Source of the DNA: Nemopilema nomurai
Lineage: Eukaryota; Cnidaria; Scyphozoa; Rhizostomeae; Rhizostomatidae
Assembly: GCA_003864495.1 (NCBI GenBank)
Contig: ML133386.1
Span: 2,801,375 to 2,865,374, forward strand
Length of the DNA: 64,000 nt
Reading direction: 5' to 3'
Part shown: positions 21,997 to 33,761 of the stretch, one piece after another
How the letters are laid out: the number at the start of each line of letters is the position of its first letter
Position numbering within the stretch: position 1 is the stretch's first letter
Program-made: the position numbers and the translations under genes
Notes under the pieces: model-generated
What the model saw: the letters and a program-made list of their open reading frames with translations, nothing else
Databases searched by the model: none
Told to the model about the DNA's origin: nothing

Positions 21997-24900
21997 GCTC
22001 AAGCTAAAAGAGAATAGGAACATGTGTGAGTGCTGGAGAGAAAGATAATCCTTACCTTATGTGTGCCTTCACCTTATACCCTAGCAAATCATTTAAAAGT
22101 CCTTGGTATTCAAAGCTGAAATTTGCTTTGTTCTGGCGTTTCAAATCTGGCCATTGTTTAAGAGAATGTCTACGAATGGCATGATTTTGAACGGGCAACT
22201 ACCCCGGGACAAATTTGATATCAGCTTATTGCTAAACCGCTCTTGTAAGATCAATTTTACAGATAACAGACGTTGTGCAGGAAAGTAAAGAATTTAAAGC
22301 ACTGTTGTAAAAAGATACAACGCATTTCGATGCTTTTTTAATAAACTTTTGTAATGGTGTTTTCTGGATACATTTTCTTGTATCTGAATGCTGTCGGCCA
22401 TTGTGGACATCCACATTTTTGCTTATTTTGGAAAGAAATTTGTATTTCTTCCGGCACCTAGACCCAATTCACCTAGAGAAAAGTCCATCTGCATTTAAAA
22501 GGCTCCTTGGTCACTAATTTGAAAGTGTAAATGTATCTTCGGAGGGAGCTGTATCTCATCTTTGTAATAGCAGCGGTTTGTAACAGCCTGATTACAATAA
22601 AATGAAACTTAATTTCAAGAAGTTTATGGTTATATTCAGTGGGATCTCTTACCTTGGGTCGACCCTGTCATAACACTCAGCCAACAATCAATGAACTTTC
22701 GACGGCGCCAGGTCTACAAAATACTCTCTAGCCACTAGGGGATAAGAAGGAAAACGTTTTGCGACGAACCATCAGCAGTTTCCATGAAAGTATTATCCAA
22801 GCGGTAGGCGATGCTCTCAAGTTTTGACATCCAATGTTTAAACGAGGCGAGATTTCAACACTGGATCGCCGGAGACATAACTGAGACAAAATCACTGGTG
22901 CCAATGATAGCACAGGTTGTGTTAGTGTGGTCTATTGAAAAGCATGTAAACTGATGATCGTAATGAGCAGGCGTTGTGATCGTGAGCAAAGATCATCAAA
23001 CAAAGTGACAGATTTTGCAGGTAGGCATAATGTTTCTGGCTGAGCAGCTCAGCGGTAACGTCCGCCCGGACAATCGATGTTTTGAGTAAGCTGCCTTCCA
23101 CTGCCAGCCAGTTAATGGACCCAAAACGCCGGAAACGCGTCCCATTTGATAAGGCATAATTGACCTGGTGGCTCTACATCAGTGTGTAATGGCTACGCAA
23201 TCAAATCATCGATGTAAACAATTTGTGCACTGCCCTTGCATTTGTAGCTTTTCTTGACATTAGGAGACTAGCTTTGAGGCATGGGATAGGCTAGTGATTA
23301 ATTAATTGAGCTGCTTTATGACTTTAATAAGAGTACTTCTTAACTGAGGGCCAACTTTGTTGGGGTGCGTCTCTAACGCTAATATTGAACTTTTGCGTAA
23401 CTGGAAATTTTAATTTTTGGCTCGATTTCTGTTTACCAAAGCACTTAATGAAATAACTTTGTGCGCTTAAACCCAATGCAAAAAGCATTCAATAGACTAA
23501 GCTTTACATTAGCGTGAACTTCTTGTTAAATTCTTGTTGAGCTATCACCTAAACCGAAAAGCGGTATTTTTGCATTCTCTACAATTAAAATCAGATCTTC
23601 CTCATGATTTATCTTTCACATTGGAGAAATAGATAATCGCCATACCTATCCCAAGGTTTTCTTGTTTGCATGATCAAGCTTTTTATCGGTGCAATTTTTA
23701 TCTTATATCCCATCTCCTATCTTTATCGTTGGGCAGGCCAATCCACTTTATGAAGCACTGTCCAGATAAAGTTTATTCTCATTGCCGGCTCAAAGTCCTA
23801 GTGCATTCTCTTGTCGCCATCAACATGGGCTAAGTACGGAGAGATACACAATACCAAACTTCCATCTATTATTTGAGAGTTTAATTCGTGTTTCATACAT
23901 CCAATAAATTGAGTTTTGCAATAAGATCCAGCTCACTATTAAGATGGTAATCATTCAAAAATTTTAAAACATGATACCGAATAATGTAAACACTCTAATA
24001 GTAATCAAAATAACATAAATAACATAAGCAAAAAAAGGGGGCTGCATGATCTGCCACTAGGGATGCTGGATGCCCTGTCCCTAAGGGTTTGCTAGTAATC
24101 GCTAAGGGTTGGATAAAAGGGGTTATCCTTCCCATGGTCTGAATCTCTTTATGGATGTGTCCTTTTGCCTTGATCCGACAGCAGTACAAGGGTAGTTTCC
24201 CTGCTGCAATTACCCAGAGCAATATCGCAACTCTGTTATAATGACGCTGTCGAGCCCGATTGCCTCGAAGCGCTCCTGCACAGAAGGCAATATTCTGCTG
24301 CGAGGCACGAAGGCCTGGAACTTGAATTGTGGGCAGGTATGTCGGCAGATAGGCATAGGTTACACCCATTGCTACATTACAGACGGAGTTCAACAAAAGG
24401 AAGTGGGAATGTGTACGGTTTTTGACATTTACAATCATTACTGATGTGTCGCTCTCATTACGAGCAAAAATAATGCCAAGTATTGGAGTCTGGGCCCGAA
24501 CATAGTCTTAATGACTCACAAACAGTATTCGATATATTCTTTTTTATTCGTTGTATCTCTAGTCATTCGTATCTCTTACATATTCACGTCTTACTTATCA
24601 AGATGTTACGCATATAGTTTAGGAATCGTTGTCTCTCTCTCTCTCTGTACCTCACAAATAAATTGAAGAGAAAGAAAACTCGGTTTCATGTTCATGTCGG
24701 ACTTCTACTGGTCGGCAACCTCCATCCTAGAAATCTGAGGAGTTTTGAGAAGCTGAATTTTGGAAAAGAATTGATCTAGACAAAGTTTTGTTCGTGCATT
24801 ATGGTGGACATTGTTGCGATTCAGAGTGTCCCCTATAATCCCATTGCGCCGGCTTTGCCCCATCTATTGATAGGATTGCCCTCTTCATAAGATAAAAGTT

Positions 24901-26220
24901 GCAACTGACAAGGTGCATAGATGTCACGCATAACTAGAAAAGGAGGAGGACACATTGAACCAGCAAAAAATGAAAGCTTTCTGTAACGTCTATGGAAGAC
25001 ACTGAGAGTAAAACAGACATATTTCTAAAACTTTACAGCCTCCAAGGTCTAAAGCCAGTCTAAATAGAAATTATCTGGCACTGTCTGGTGAATTTTTGAT
25101 TTCTTGTCACACATTACATGCTGGACTGCCTCTTTGACTGATCAAGAGATCCTTGCTTATGGTAGTGTCAACACTAATTTGTCTAAAGGATGATGAAAAG
25201 ATCAATAATGCCGATTATAATAATGATAGTTTCTACCACAGAAGTTACATGTTAGTAATGGAAGCCTTTAATCATAGCGTATCCATTGTTCTTGTTAATT
25301 TTCTCCACCGATGTTCTTACAAGAATTGGAAAAATTAGCAAAGAGACCAAGAACTCCAGTACTTGACTCATTACATTTTTTCTTCTGCTTTGTTTAACAG
25401 CTAATCCTAACCTTGAGATAATGTAGAGAAAGATTGTGAAGTGCATTTTGCTGGAAATCAAGTATCAAGGAATTTCTTATCGCACTTCTTTTAGGCATCA
25501 ATTTTAGAATTATTAATCTGGAATGAGTTCTATCAAATCCTAGAACAGCTTTTGCCACTTAATAAGATTGCAAGCAAATTCAATCAAGCAAAAAGAACCA
25601 CCTACTGAATCGTTTCGGGGTAGACGCCTACAAGGAAATGAAGACGAGGCCAGAAGCATTGAAAATTTAGTTTTCTAAGGACTTCCAAGAGCTTCACTGC
25701 ATGGTGACAGCGGAGGAGCGTAACTGTAACTGATTAAAGTGAGGCCTCTCTCATTCAAAGCCAGCCTCGGCTACGGAGGAGCAAATGGCCAGGTGGCGGC
25801 TTTCAGGACCACTGATTTCATTGATCGAGCGAAATGCCCAGTACTGATGTTTTACATTGCTACCTTCTAAAACTCTACTTTTCATATACTCTTAGATACA
25901 TTGCTATAACAGCTGCCAGTCAAATACAGCTTCAACTGGATCGGTGATATTGTAGGGGCATTCCTGATATCTTTTTGCATTGGGATAGCAATTCCAAGAA
26001 CGACGAAAAATGAAGATGCATGCTAAAGGAAAGTATTGAACAAACAACTCTCTCTGCAGCGTTTGAGAATTGATTTCCGAAAATAATGCGGATAGGTGAT
26101 CAGGGAGCAAAAGAGTTGCCTCCCCTTGTCGAGCGGTGTGGAGACCAAGAACACTGCCAAAAACAGTTGTCGATTACGGAGAGAGAGTAAAAGAACAACA
26201 AAGCGAAGGCAAAAGGCTGA
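21997..26220. other. Intergenic, about 4.2 kb
   Basis: Lies between the divergent TRIM-NHL and SERINC-like genes. It contains a short (TC)n run at 24632-24646 and a tRNA-like fragment near 23045-23090. Reading frames here, the longest at 23995-24438 on minus, have low-complexity composition and no family resemblance. TRIM-NHL 5' UTR exons and promoter, and possibly a 5' exon of the SERINC-like gene, would be expected here but cannot be placed. Confidence 0.4.
23045..23090 (+). repeat. tRNA-like (A-box) fragment, possible SINE head
   Basis: The stretch agctcagcggtaacgtccg followed by cccggacaatcg resembles a tRNA D-arm/A-box and anticodon arm as found at the head of tRNA-derived SINEs. The expected B-box position reads 'gatgttttgag', a poor match to GGTTCGANNCC. 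It is therefore not a functional tRNA and at best a decayed SINE. Confidence 0.25.
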
Positions 26221-26382
26221 GCAGTTTCTAGGAATTCCGATGGAGCGCCCGCGTTGGTAAAGTTATGGTTACATCACATCTATTATTGGGCTCTTGTATC
26301 ACTCCATAAAACAAGAAGCGTGCGCGACATAAGTCAATACAAATCAAGCAGCTTTAAACGGCTTTCAGCGTACGATGCTTCT

Positions 26383-28440
26383 ATGGGTCTGAAATTAGCT
26401 AGATCAATTTACATTGCTGTTCTTCTTGTTTGGGCTTCAGTTCAGTTCATCGTTCTAATCCCAGAAGTCAGTGACACTTTGAACAGCTATTGCTGGAATC
26501 GATTCAAGTCGTCGATTTGTCTGCATATATCAGGCATACATGCCGGTTACCGGATCACCCTCGTGGGATCAGTGTACCACCTTCTACTGGCAATTCTGAC
26601 AGCCAACAGCAACTGTTGCCCAAATTTTTCCAACTTCATACACACCAATTGCTGGCTTTTAAAGATTCCCGTGTTCGTGGCAATAAACATACTTGCGTTT
26701 ATAATACCCCTTGAGGAGTTTGCATTTCACTTGCTCTATTACATCTACCTATTTGCGGGCATTCTGTACATTCCAATCATGTTCATAATGTCCCTGGACT
26801 TCAGCCATGCGTGGAAGATCCTGTGGATGCGGAGTGCGCATGCCCGTAGCGAAGAACCAACTTGCTACCTATGCACTTGGCTGTTTCTAATTCACTTAGT
26901 GACCTCTGTGCTATATGCTATTGCGTTTGACCTCGTTTTGTCCTTTTTCTTCTTCAATCCGGTGTCTGAGTGCGTGACCACTCTGATCTTCGTCTCCATC
27001 AACGTGTTCCTGTGCCTGGTCGTGGCCACGCTGTCTTACTTCCCGCTCATCAAGGACACCAAGGCCTCGTCCCAGATCATCTTATCCACAATGATGTTCC
27101 TTGTTGTCTTCTTCACGTGGCTAGCACTGTCAGACGCTGAGAACGAGAACTGCAACATGCTTGGAACGCCGTTTTCTGGCTCAAGACAGAGGGTCTCGCT
27201 AAGCTTTCGCTCGATATCTCTGTGCGTGTTGACGATCAGTACCCTTTTCTTTGTTCTGTTTAGGAACGAGAACGTGTCATACACTTACAGCTTGATCAAC
27301 ATTGACGGACAAACCGATGCGTTGCGATGGTTCGGCTTCATGCGATTCCATCTGACCATGTGTCTTGCCTCGTGCTTCTTCTTGATGTCGATGACAAACT
27401 GGTACAACCCTTTCCATGAGCTTGCCATTGATTGGGATCGTGGTAAACAGCATTACATCGTCGATCTTCAAGAGTACAACTATTACAGATTCGTGGCACT
27501 TTGTTCGCTGAGTAGCTTTCTGCCGTTGTTGTATATTGGCTTGCTAACGTTCGGTATATGCCTCCGTTATCTAACGAAGAATCCCCTTCAAAAAGATGAC
27601 ATATCAGCCTCAACAGACAGCAACGACAAATCCTTTCTTCAGGTGTCTAGCAGTGATGAATCGACATTTGTCATTAGCTACGAGGAGGCCATCTCTAGGC
27701 TGCGAAAATCTAATCACGCGGCAGCGTTGACCAAACCGCGGGATGATATAGAGACTACGCTGATTCCTTGTTACCAGATAAAGGAAACCAAGCTAAGATT
27801 CTGGCACTTTCCAAGACATATTAGCCAGTCCTACTATGGGGGCAGAAATGGCAGCAACGCCTGTACAATAATTGCGCTGATAATAGGCCGGTTATTTTCA
27901 AGATCAGACATTATACTACCGCCGTTTGGTTATCTAACCGATACATGGATTAACCTATACGTATCATCAATAGTTGAAGGCAACGCCCTTTATGATAAGA
28001 TACTCAAGGAGTTTGGCGTACTGGATCTAAGCATTGAGGAAGCTGCCGAACACTTTGGCACAAAGTTGAACATAAAACATATCGGGAATCCTTTACCAGT
28101 CACCTTTGAATCGGAAATTGAGACGGTCCGTGTTGGATTTCAGCTCAAGCGATTCGTAAATCTTTGCAAGAAGCAAGTTATACTGTTTATCCATAGATAC
28201 AGAACCTGCGCTTTCCTAATATTTCCCGATGGCTCGATTGTTTTTTCGGACAGTCACTCGTACGGCGAGGAAGGAGCTATGCTCATATGGGCAACGAGAT
28301 ATGACGTATTGCCATTGGCTGAATTGTTGAAGCATGTACTGGGAACGAACCAAAACAAATTGGCTACACTGACAGAAGTCGAGTACGAAAGTCGCTTTCG
28401 GATTTTGAGGGGAAGTCTAAAGAAAAACGAAGCCAAATGA
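26383..28440 (+). CDS. SERINC-like multi-pass membrane protein fused to a C-terminal cysteine-protease-like domain
   Basis: Single open frame, 685 residues from the first ATG (MGLKLARSIY). Residues 1 to about 440 follow the serine incorporator (SERINC/TDE1) family block by block: LDFSHAW, FVSINVFLC, the membrane segment ending TWLALSDAENENCNM, and FMRFHLTMCLASCFFLMSMTNWYNP, with about ten hydrophobic segments. After an acidic/serine linker, residues about 470-685 form a soluble domain foreign to SERINCs. It has YYGGRNGSNACT (Cys494), a Gln 12 residues before it (Gln482), and FSDSHSYGEEGA (Asp623, His625), a plausible Cys...Asp-x-His protease site. The frame is open upstream to 26221 without an ATG and follows a possible acceptor (agtttctag at 26224-26232), so a 5' exon supplying the usual SERINC N-terminus is possible. 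SERINCs act in lipid scrambling and, in vertebrates, restrict retroviruses. The role of this fusion is unknown. Confidence 0.85.
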   Translation: MGLKLARSIYIAVLLVWASVQFIVLIPEVSDTLNSYCWNRFKSSICLHISGIHAGYRITLVGSVYHLLLAILTANSNCCPNFSNFIHTNCWLLKIPVFVAINILAFIIPLEEFAFHLLYYIYLFAGILYIPIMFIMSLDFSHAWKILWMRSAHARSEEPTCYLCTWLFLIHLVTSVLYAIAFDLVLSFFFFNPVSECVTTLIFVSINVFLCLVVATLSYFPLIKDTKASSQIILSTMMFLVVFFTWLALSDAENENCNMLGTPFSGSRQRVSLSFRSISLCVLTISTLFFVLFRNENVSYTYSLINIDGQTDALRWFGFMRFHLTMCLASCFFLMSMTNWYNPFHELAIDWDRGKQHYIVDLQEYNYYRFVALCSLSSFLPLLYIGLLTFGICLRYLTKNPLQKDDISASTDSNDKSFLQVSSSDESTFVISYEEAISRLRKSNHAAALTKPRDDIETTLIPCYQIKETKLRFWHFPRHISQSYYGGRNGSNACTIIALIIGRLFSRSDIILPPFGYLTDTWINLYVSSIVEGNALYDKILKEFGVLDLSIEEAAEHFGTKLNIKHIGNPLPVTFESEIETVRVGFQLKRFVNLCKKQVILFIHRYRTCAFLIFPDGSIVFSDSHSYGEEGAMLIWATRYDVLPLAELLKHVLGTNQNKLATLTEVEYESRFRILRGSLKKNEAK

Positions 28441-28475
28441 GCATCGTGATGGCTTGTGGAAACCTAGGAAAATAT

Positions 28476-28481
28476 AATAAA
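28476..28481 (+). terminator. Candidate polyadenylation signal AATAAA
   Basis: AATAAA 35 bp after the stop codon of the SERINC-like gene, consistent with a very short 3' UTR. Motif match only. Confidence 0.4.
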
Positions 28482-30615
28482 TAACCCTCTGTAATCATTA
28501 GACCTTCTGTAACCCTCTGGTAAATATTGCAACTTATGATTCTTAATCAGACAACTGGTACATGGTGAGAAAATTGTTAGTTTTGTGCCCCTTAAATTAA
28601 AGTTCGTAAAGAAGAAATTGCACTCCTCTATTCTAGGTCCAACTCCATAGTTTTGATGACCAACAAAATGTCAAAGCGGTGTTGATTCAAATTTTGTGCA
28701 GTGCTCTTGGCTTGTTACCTTGACAAAAGTAGCGGCAAATGGCGGGAAATCTGAGTAGAGAAAGAATAATGAAGATTTTTGCCGCTTTAGAAATAGCTGT
28801 GTCACCATGTGGAAAGTGAAATTGCGTTAACTAGGAACGTTTAAAATTGCATTCAAATGGTTCATAACAGTTTACCAGTGAGGTATAAGAAAATATGTTT
28901 GTACAGCAAGAGCTTCCTGTCGTCTTACAGTGTGTTGAGTTACGTGTTGGAAATGAGCAAATCGTGAGTTGTATTAGACTGTTAAAATTGACGACACGAG
29001 GAAGGGGAGAGTGTATCAGACGTTTATCACGTTCAAAACGAGATATTGTGAGAATATGAGAAGAATATGACAAGAACAGACGATGGAGAGCTTAATTTCG
29101 TTTCACCGATTAGCCCTAACTGCTTCGTGTCCATATTGGACTAAATTTGAAATCTATTTGAATGTTTCGAAAGTTCTCCGATCCAGGAAAAATTTTTAAT
29201 TCACATTTGGCAAAATTGGATCATACAATTTGAATCTTCATGTTGAAATTAGTCTGTGACGAACATTTCTTAGTGTTTAGGCCGTCAGGCTGTGAATAAA
29301 CCCATTTTCAAAATTTGGCTTTTCCTATACAATTCAATGGAATTTGCTGCTGCAGTGAAACCGCAAATTGTGGTCAGGTTTAAACAAATATCCAAATATT
29401 CAAAATAAAGTAACTCGCGACCGAACGGTCCAATCAATATGGTTTTTAAGTAAAAACAAATTTAAAGACGAGGGTTTCAATTCTGAAGTTCATTGCGAAA
29501 GATCCGTAGATAGTGAGATATAAAATGGATGAGGTCAACCCGGAAAGGAGCATTACTGGACATCTGTGAACTGTAGTCGGCAAACTGTTTCGTGGCGATA
29601 ATTATAACTAACGTCCCATGACCTTTGACTTTTTGAGCTGTTTTCAAATCAGATAATTCCTCTTTGTCCCCACTCTCGATTGACTGGTATAACTTGAAAA
29701 TCAATGGTAAGCTACCGGAGGTACCATTTCATTGGGAAGATTGTTAGGATGGGGTTTGGAATACTTTCGAGCCGTAGTACAAATGCAGCAATACAAAAAA
29801 GGCTCATGGACGAAATTTTCACTCAAAAATCTACTTTTTGCTAAATTTTACTTGGAGCTAGATATTTCTTGACGGATTTCAAAGTAACATTACGCGAGAA
29901 GCATTTCATTTTACCAGCCACCGTTTTTGCTTCCTTTGGAAAGCCACAGGGCAGAAGAGTTCAAAAGGTAATACTACTTAACAGGAAATCTAATAAGCCC
30001 TACGTTCTCTAGCACCTGGTCTGTTCCAGAGCTGCAAAAAGTATCCAAATTTAGGAACTAGATTCTCAGAATTTGTTTTGGCTTGGCAGAAAAAACTCGA
30101 TAAAAAACAGCTGTTCTTTGTTCTTGTTTAATTTTTGCGCATAGTCCATCTCTGCAGCTCTGGTTTGTTCAATGATTTCTGGAGTGTCATATATTTGGAT
30201 GAACTGCTAATTGATTCCTTCCATTAGTACAAAAATCACACAACCATTAACGAATTAATTCATGGTTAACTTAAAGTAATGTTGAATAAGTAAATCAACA
30301 ATTAATCTAATTATTTATCTGTTTGATGATTAACTCATTGGATAAGCATTATGTCTGAGTATTTGGCAATATCCAAAAGAATTAAAATTTTGGGGGAAAG
30401 CAAGCTAGTCTGAAGGAATTATGACCCTGTTTTCTATTGGTATTGCCTGTTGAACTGGCTAAGTTCACTCAATACTTGGTTGTAAGTAAATTCAAGAAAA
30501 TATTAAAGCAGTTCTGATATACATCAATTTTTTTACAAAAATAAAAACATTTATAATAAATTAGACAACTGTAACTTTGCAGCCTGTGACTTTCATGTTG
30601 TCATACAAATAATGT
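28482..30615. other. Intergenic between SERINC-like and cyclophilin genes
   Basis: About 2.1 kb of AT-rich sequence between convergent genes (plus from the left, minus from the right). Only short frames without family resemblance. No repeat or RNA gene recognised. Confidence 0.4.
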
Positions 30616-32115
30616 TTATTGTGTGACACCTTCTTTTGCAACAGCATATGGCTGCTTGACAGATATAACTCTGGAATCAATAATCTTCACAGGCTGAATT
30701 GGGTGGTCACTTCTGTCTGTTGGGTTATTCATGACTTTGTAAACAATATCCTGTTTTGAATATGAAAAACACAAAAGTTACACACACATCACATGGCAAA
30801 ATTGATTCACAATATATAAACAACAAAAAAAGAGGAAAGGTTTAAAAACTTGAAAACAAAACAAGAAATTTGAAGAATATACATTTTCTATAAGGATAAA
30901 TGGATGTTATAGAAGGATATAAAGTTACCATGAAGCTATCTAATGTCTCTAACAGGCAAAAGATGCTATAGAGCAAAAAAGGTTACATACCATGCCTTTC
31001 AGTACTTTTCCAAAACATGTGTGTGACCCATCCAGCCATGGTGTTTTAATGAAAGTAATATAAAACTGTGATTTATTTGTGTCCTTTCCTGCATTCGCCA
31101 TACACAGCCACCCTGGGCCATAGTGTTTGAGGGTGAAATTCTCATCAGGAAATGTATTGCCATAATACTGTAGCCACCTCTCCCATCACCAGTTGTAAAG
31201 TCACCACCTAAGAGGCAAAGTTCAATGATGAACTACTGTTATTCGCTGTTTCAACAGAGTGATTAAAAAAATTGACTAAAAATAAAAATTGATCAAAAAT
31301 TTTGATTACAATGGTTGAGAATATCTCATTTGGAATATGTAATTTGAGCTCTCATGTACACAATGAAAAATGTAATCATTAAAAATCCAGAATTTTACCA
31401 TTCCTTATTAATAGACTATTAAATAGTAGTAAAATATTTATGTTTATATGATGCAGCTAAATGGACGAGAAAGACGAAAGGGAGGAAATAAGATAAGCAT
31501 AGAAACAATAAGTGTCGACATTTTTCAACACAACGGTACCTAACATCAAATGTGGTAGTTTACAAGTAAAAATACTCTACCTTGCATCATAAAGTTCTTT
31601 ATCACTCTATGAAAGTAAGAGTTCCTATAGCCATAACCAAACTAAAATTGAAAAGAGAAATATCAAAAAGATAAACATGATCATTGAAACTTATACAACT
31701 AATGTTGAAAATCTCAACAAGTTGCAGATATAAATGTCCATTCAAATCGCTTTTTAAGAAACTGACATCGTAAGCAAGAAACTTCCCCTCTGGGTATATA
31801 AATATATAAATCGTACCATAGCCGCGAAACTTCAAGAAAAAGAAGACTTGAACGAAAAGCAACATAAACCGAATAAATGTGTGAAATCATGACAACCATG
31901 AGAAGAAAACATCTTAATACCTCGTGTCCAGCCAAAGCTACAAAGTTTGTAACTGTCTTTGGGGCGATATCACCAAACAGGCCTAACTGGATTGTGCCCA
32001 CTTTCTCACTTCCGATCTGGATGTCAAGTTCAACTTTTCTTGTCACTAAAGCTTCTTCGTCACAATTTGCCAGAAGTGACAAACTCACAATTAGCACAAA
32101 GTTTAAAATATCCAT
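30616..32115 (-). CDS. Secreted cyclophilin-type peptidyl-prolyl isomerase, 4 exons, with a 1-nt frameshift
   Basis: ER/secretory PPIase related to cyclophilin B. Exons in order: 32115-31921, 31641-31581, 31207-30991, 30750-30616. They encode a signal peptide ([18 protein letters not shown]) and a cyclophilin core: [54 protein letters not shown] and [11 protein letters not shown] with the active-site Trp and His. The tail QPYAVAKE resembles cyclophilin B. Exons total 608 nt where 609 is needed. Within exon 3, around 31164-31166, the codons for SIYG read agtattatgg, one T short. The matching exon of the neighbouring paralogue is 218 nt against 217 here. Downstream of the shift the correct frame is fully conserved to the stop. 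Read literally, the protein shifts after residue 100 and stops near the end of exon 3. This is either a sequence error or a recent null allele. Confidence 0.85.
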
Positions 32116-33466
32116 TATAAACTACGGTGCTTTACACGACACGAAAACAACCATTCAACAGACAAGTAAAAAGAAAAACCCCTTCAGGGCTCTCAGAAAC
32201 ATTTAGCCGCTTTGATTTTGATTGGTGCCTGAATGAGAGGCAATCCAATGAATGCAATTGAATCTACTGATTCTTTTCTTCTCTGAAATGGCGGGAAATT
32301 GAAAAAACAATGAAACCTGGTGCTGCAGGTTGTTGCATGTACTGATGCTAAGATCAGGCAGCTCTTTGATCTCAGACCAGAAAAGAAGCAAACAGTCACT
32401 GCTATGGCTTTAACTGCCAACTCATCGATTACATGCAAGGTAAAAAGCTATACAAAGGTTCTAACGTAAAAAAACTTGGTGTTCCCAATGCCACATGAAA
32501 CGAACAGTCATTATTTATAATAGACGGCACGTTTAGGCCAGAAACAGCCGTATCTTAATAAAGGGAGCAGTTCGACTTCCATTTTGATTTTTGCATTGCT
32601 ACGAGGTAATCTTGGCTTGAATACCACTTTAAACTGTAGAGGTATACTCAGCATGCATACTGCACATATTCCCAATGAACAGGATATTCTTGTCAGAGCA
32701 ATATAGACCTATCATATGCATGTGATGGCTCGTTACTATTTTGCGGCACATCAGATCTGTTCACATTTCAACGTAGGTTCTCAATTCTGCCTTCAAATGC
32801 AGTCATTTGGTGAACATTTGAAAGCGGCTTTAGAAATGTAATAACTTAAGAAACTAGTTCATTGTAGAAATGAAATGTATAGTTGAACCTTTAAGGGAGG
32901 GGTTGGAAAGTTTTCAAACTCTTCGACTTAAGGCAAGCAATACCGAATAATTTAGATTTTCGAGACCCTACTTTACAGTAAGAATTTTGTTGATTCTTGC
33001 CTCAAAAGTCAATTATTTTCCGTACCTATGAAGCAAGCGCCAAGAATTTAATTGTATTTTAATACTTGATAATCTATTGAATTGACTTATCAAAAAGCAC
33101 GCAAACAAGTAGCTTTTAGCATTCATATGACCCCAAAGCTAAAGAAATTGTCCGTTTATCATAAAAAGGGGTGTGTAGTTAGACTCCTGAGAAAATTAAC
33201 TTTCTATCCACTTCGAAATTTTAATTTTGATAAAAACAAGTTGGACTGAATTACTTGGATGCATCGGGCAATCACCTTACCAGTTTCTCTCGTTCTAGAA
33301 TACATTTTATTTCCGCAAAGGTTGTAATGATTTCAATTGAAAATTGTTCCCAGCAGTGATCGTATTGAGTAGCTATGCGCCCTGAATTAAGACTTCTTTT
33401 TGCGTTGTAGTTGCAATCTGCATCGAAAGTTATTATCGAAATTGTTAATAGTCAGAGTGGTGCTTT

Positions 33467-33476
33467 TATATAAAAG
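33467..33476 (+). promoter_or_regulatory. Candidate TATA box
   Basis: TATATAAAAG matches the metazoan TATA consensus, in plus orientation, about 770 bp before the plus-strand cyclophilin start codon. It could drive that gene (leaving a long 5' UTR) or a mobile element. Motif match only. Confidence 0.3.
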
Positions 33477-33739
33477 TGCTACACTTGTAACGTGTTAGGG
33501 TTTTGTTATTTAGTTGTGTTGCGTGCAGTGTCTCTGTGATTAATCTTAATCTTGTTAACAAGTGTGTATTGTCAATGTGTCGTTTCCGTTATTGTGATCC
33601 CGTTCATTGTTGTAGAGTGATATTAACTGTTGATTGTTATATCCAGTGTTATATTCAGCGTGTTTCGCGACCATTAGTCAGTCTTGTTTGAAATCGATCG
33701 AAAATACGTTGATCTATCGACTACCCTGTTGTCTTACTG

Positions 33740-33761
33740 GCTTAGGCCTTCGGGCCTAAGC
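33740..33761. other. Perfect 9-bp stem-loop with a TTCG loop
   Basis: The arms gcttaggcc and ggcctaagc flank ttcg, giving a C(UUCG)G-type hairpin if transcribed. It lies about 480 bp before the plus-strand cyclophilin start codon. There is no following U-tract and no known element to attach it to. Confidence 0.7.

Noticed and set aside
23995..24438. 147-codon minus-strand frame
   Set aside because: Cys/Tyr-rich odd composition, no family resemblance and no splice context supporting it.
26254..26382. N-terminal extension of the SERINC-like protein
   Set aside because: That start would be TTG; the first ATG in frame is 26383. The open stretch may be an exon part but cannot be taken as the start.
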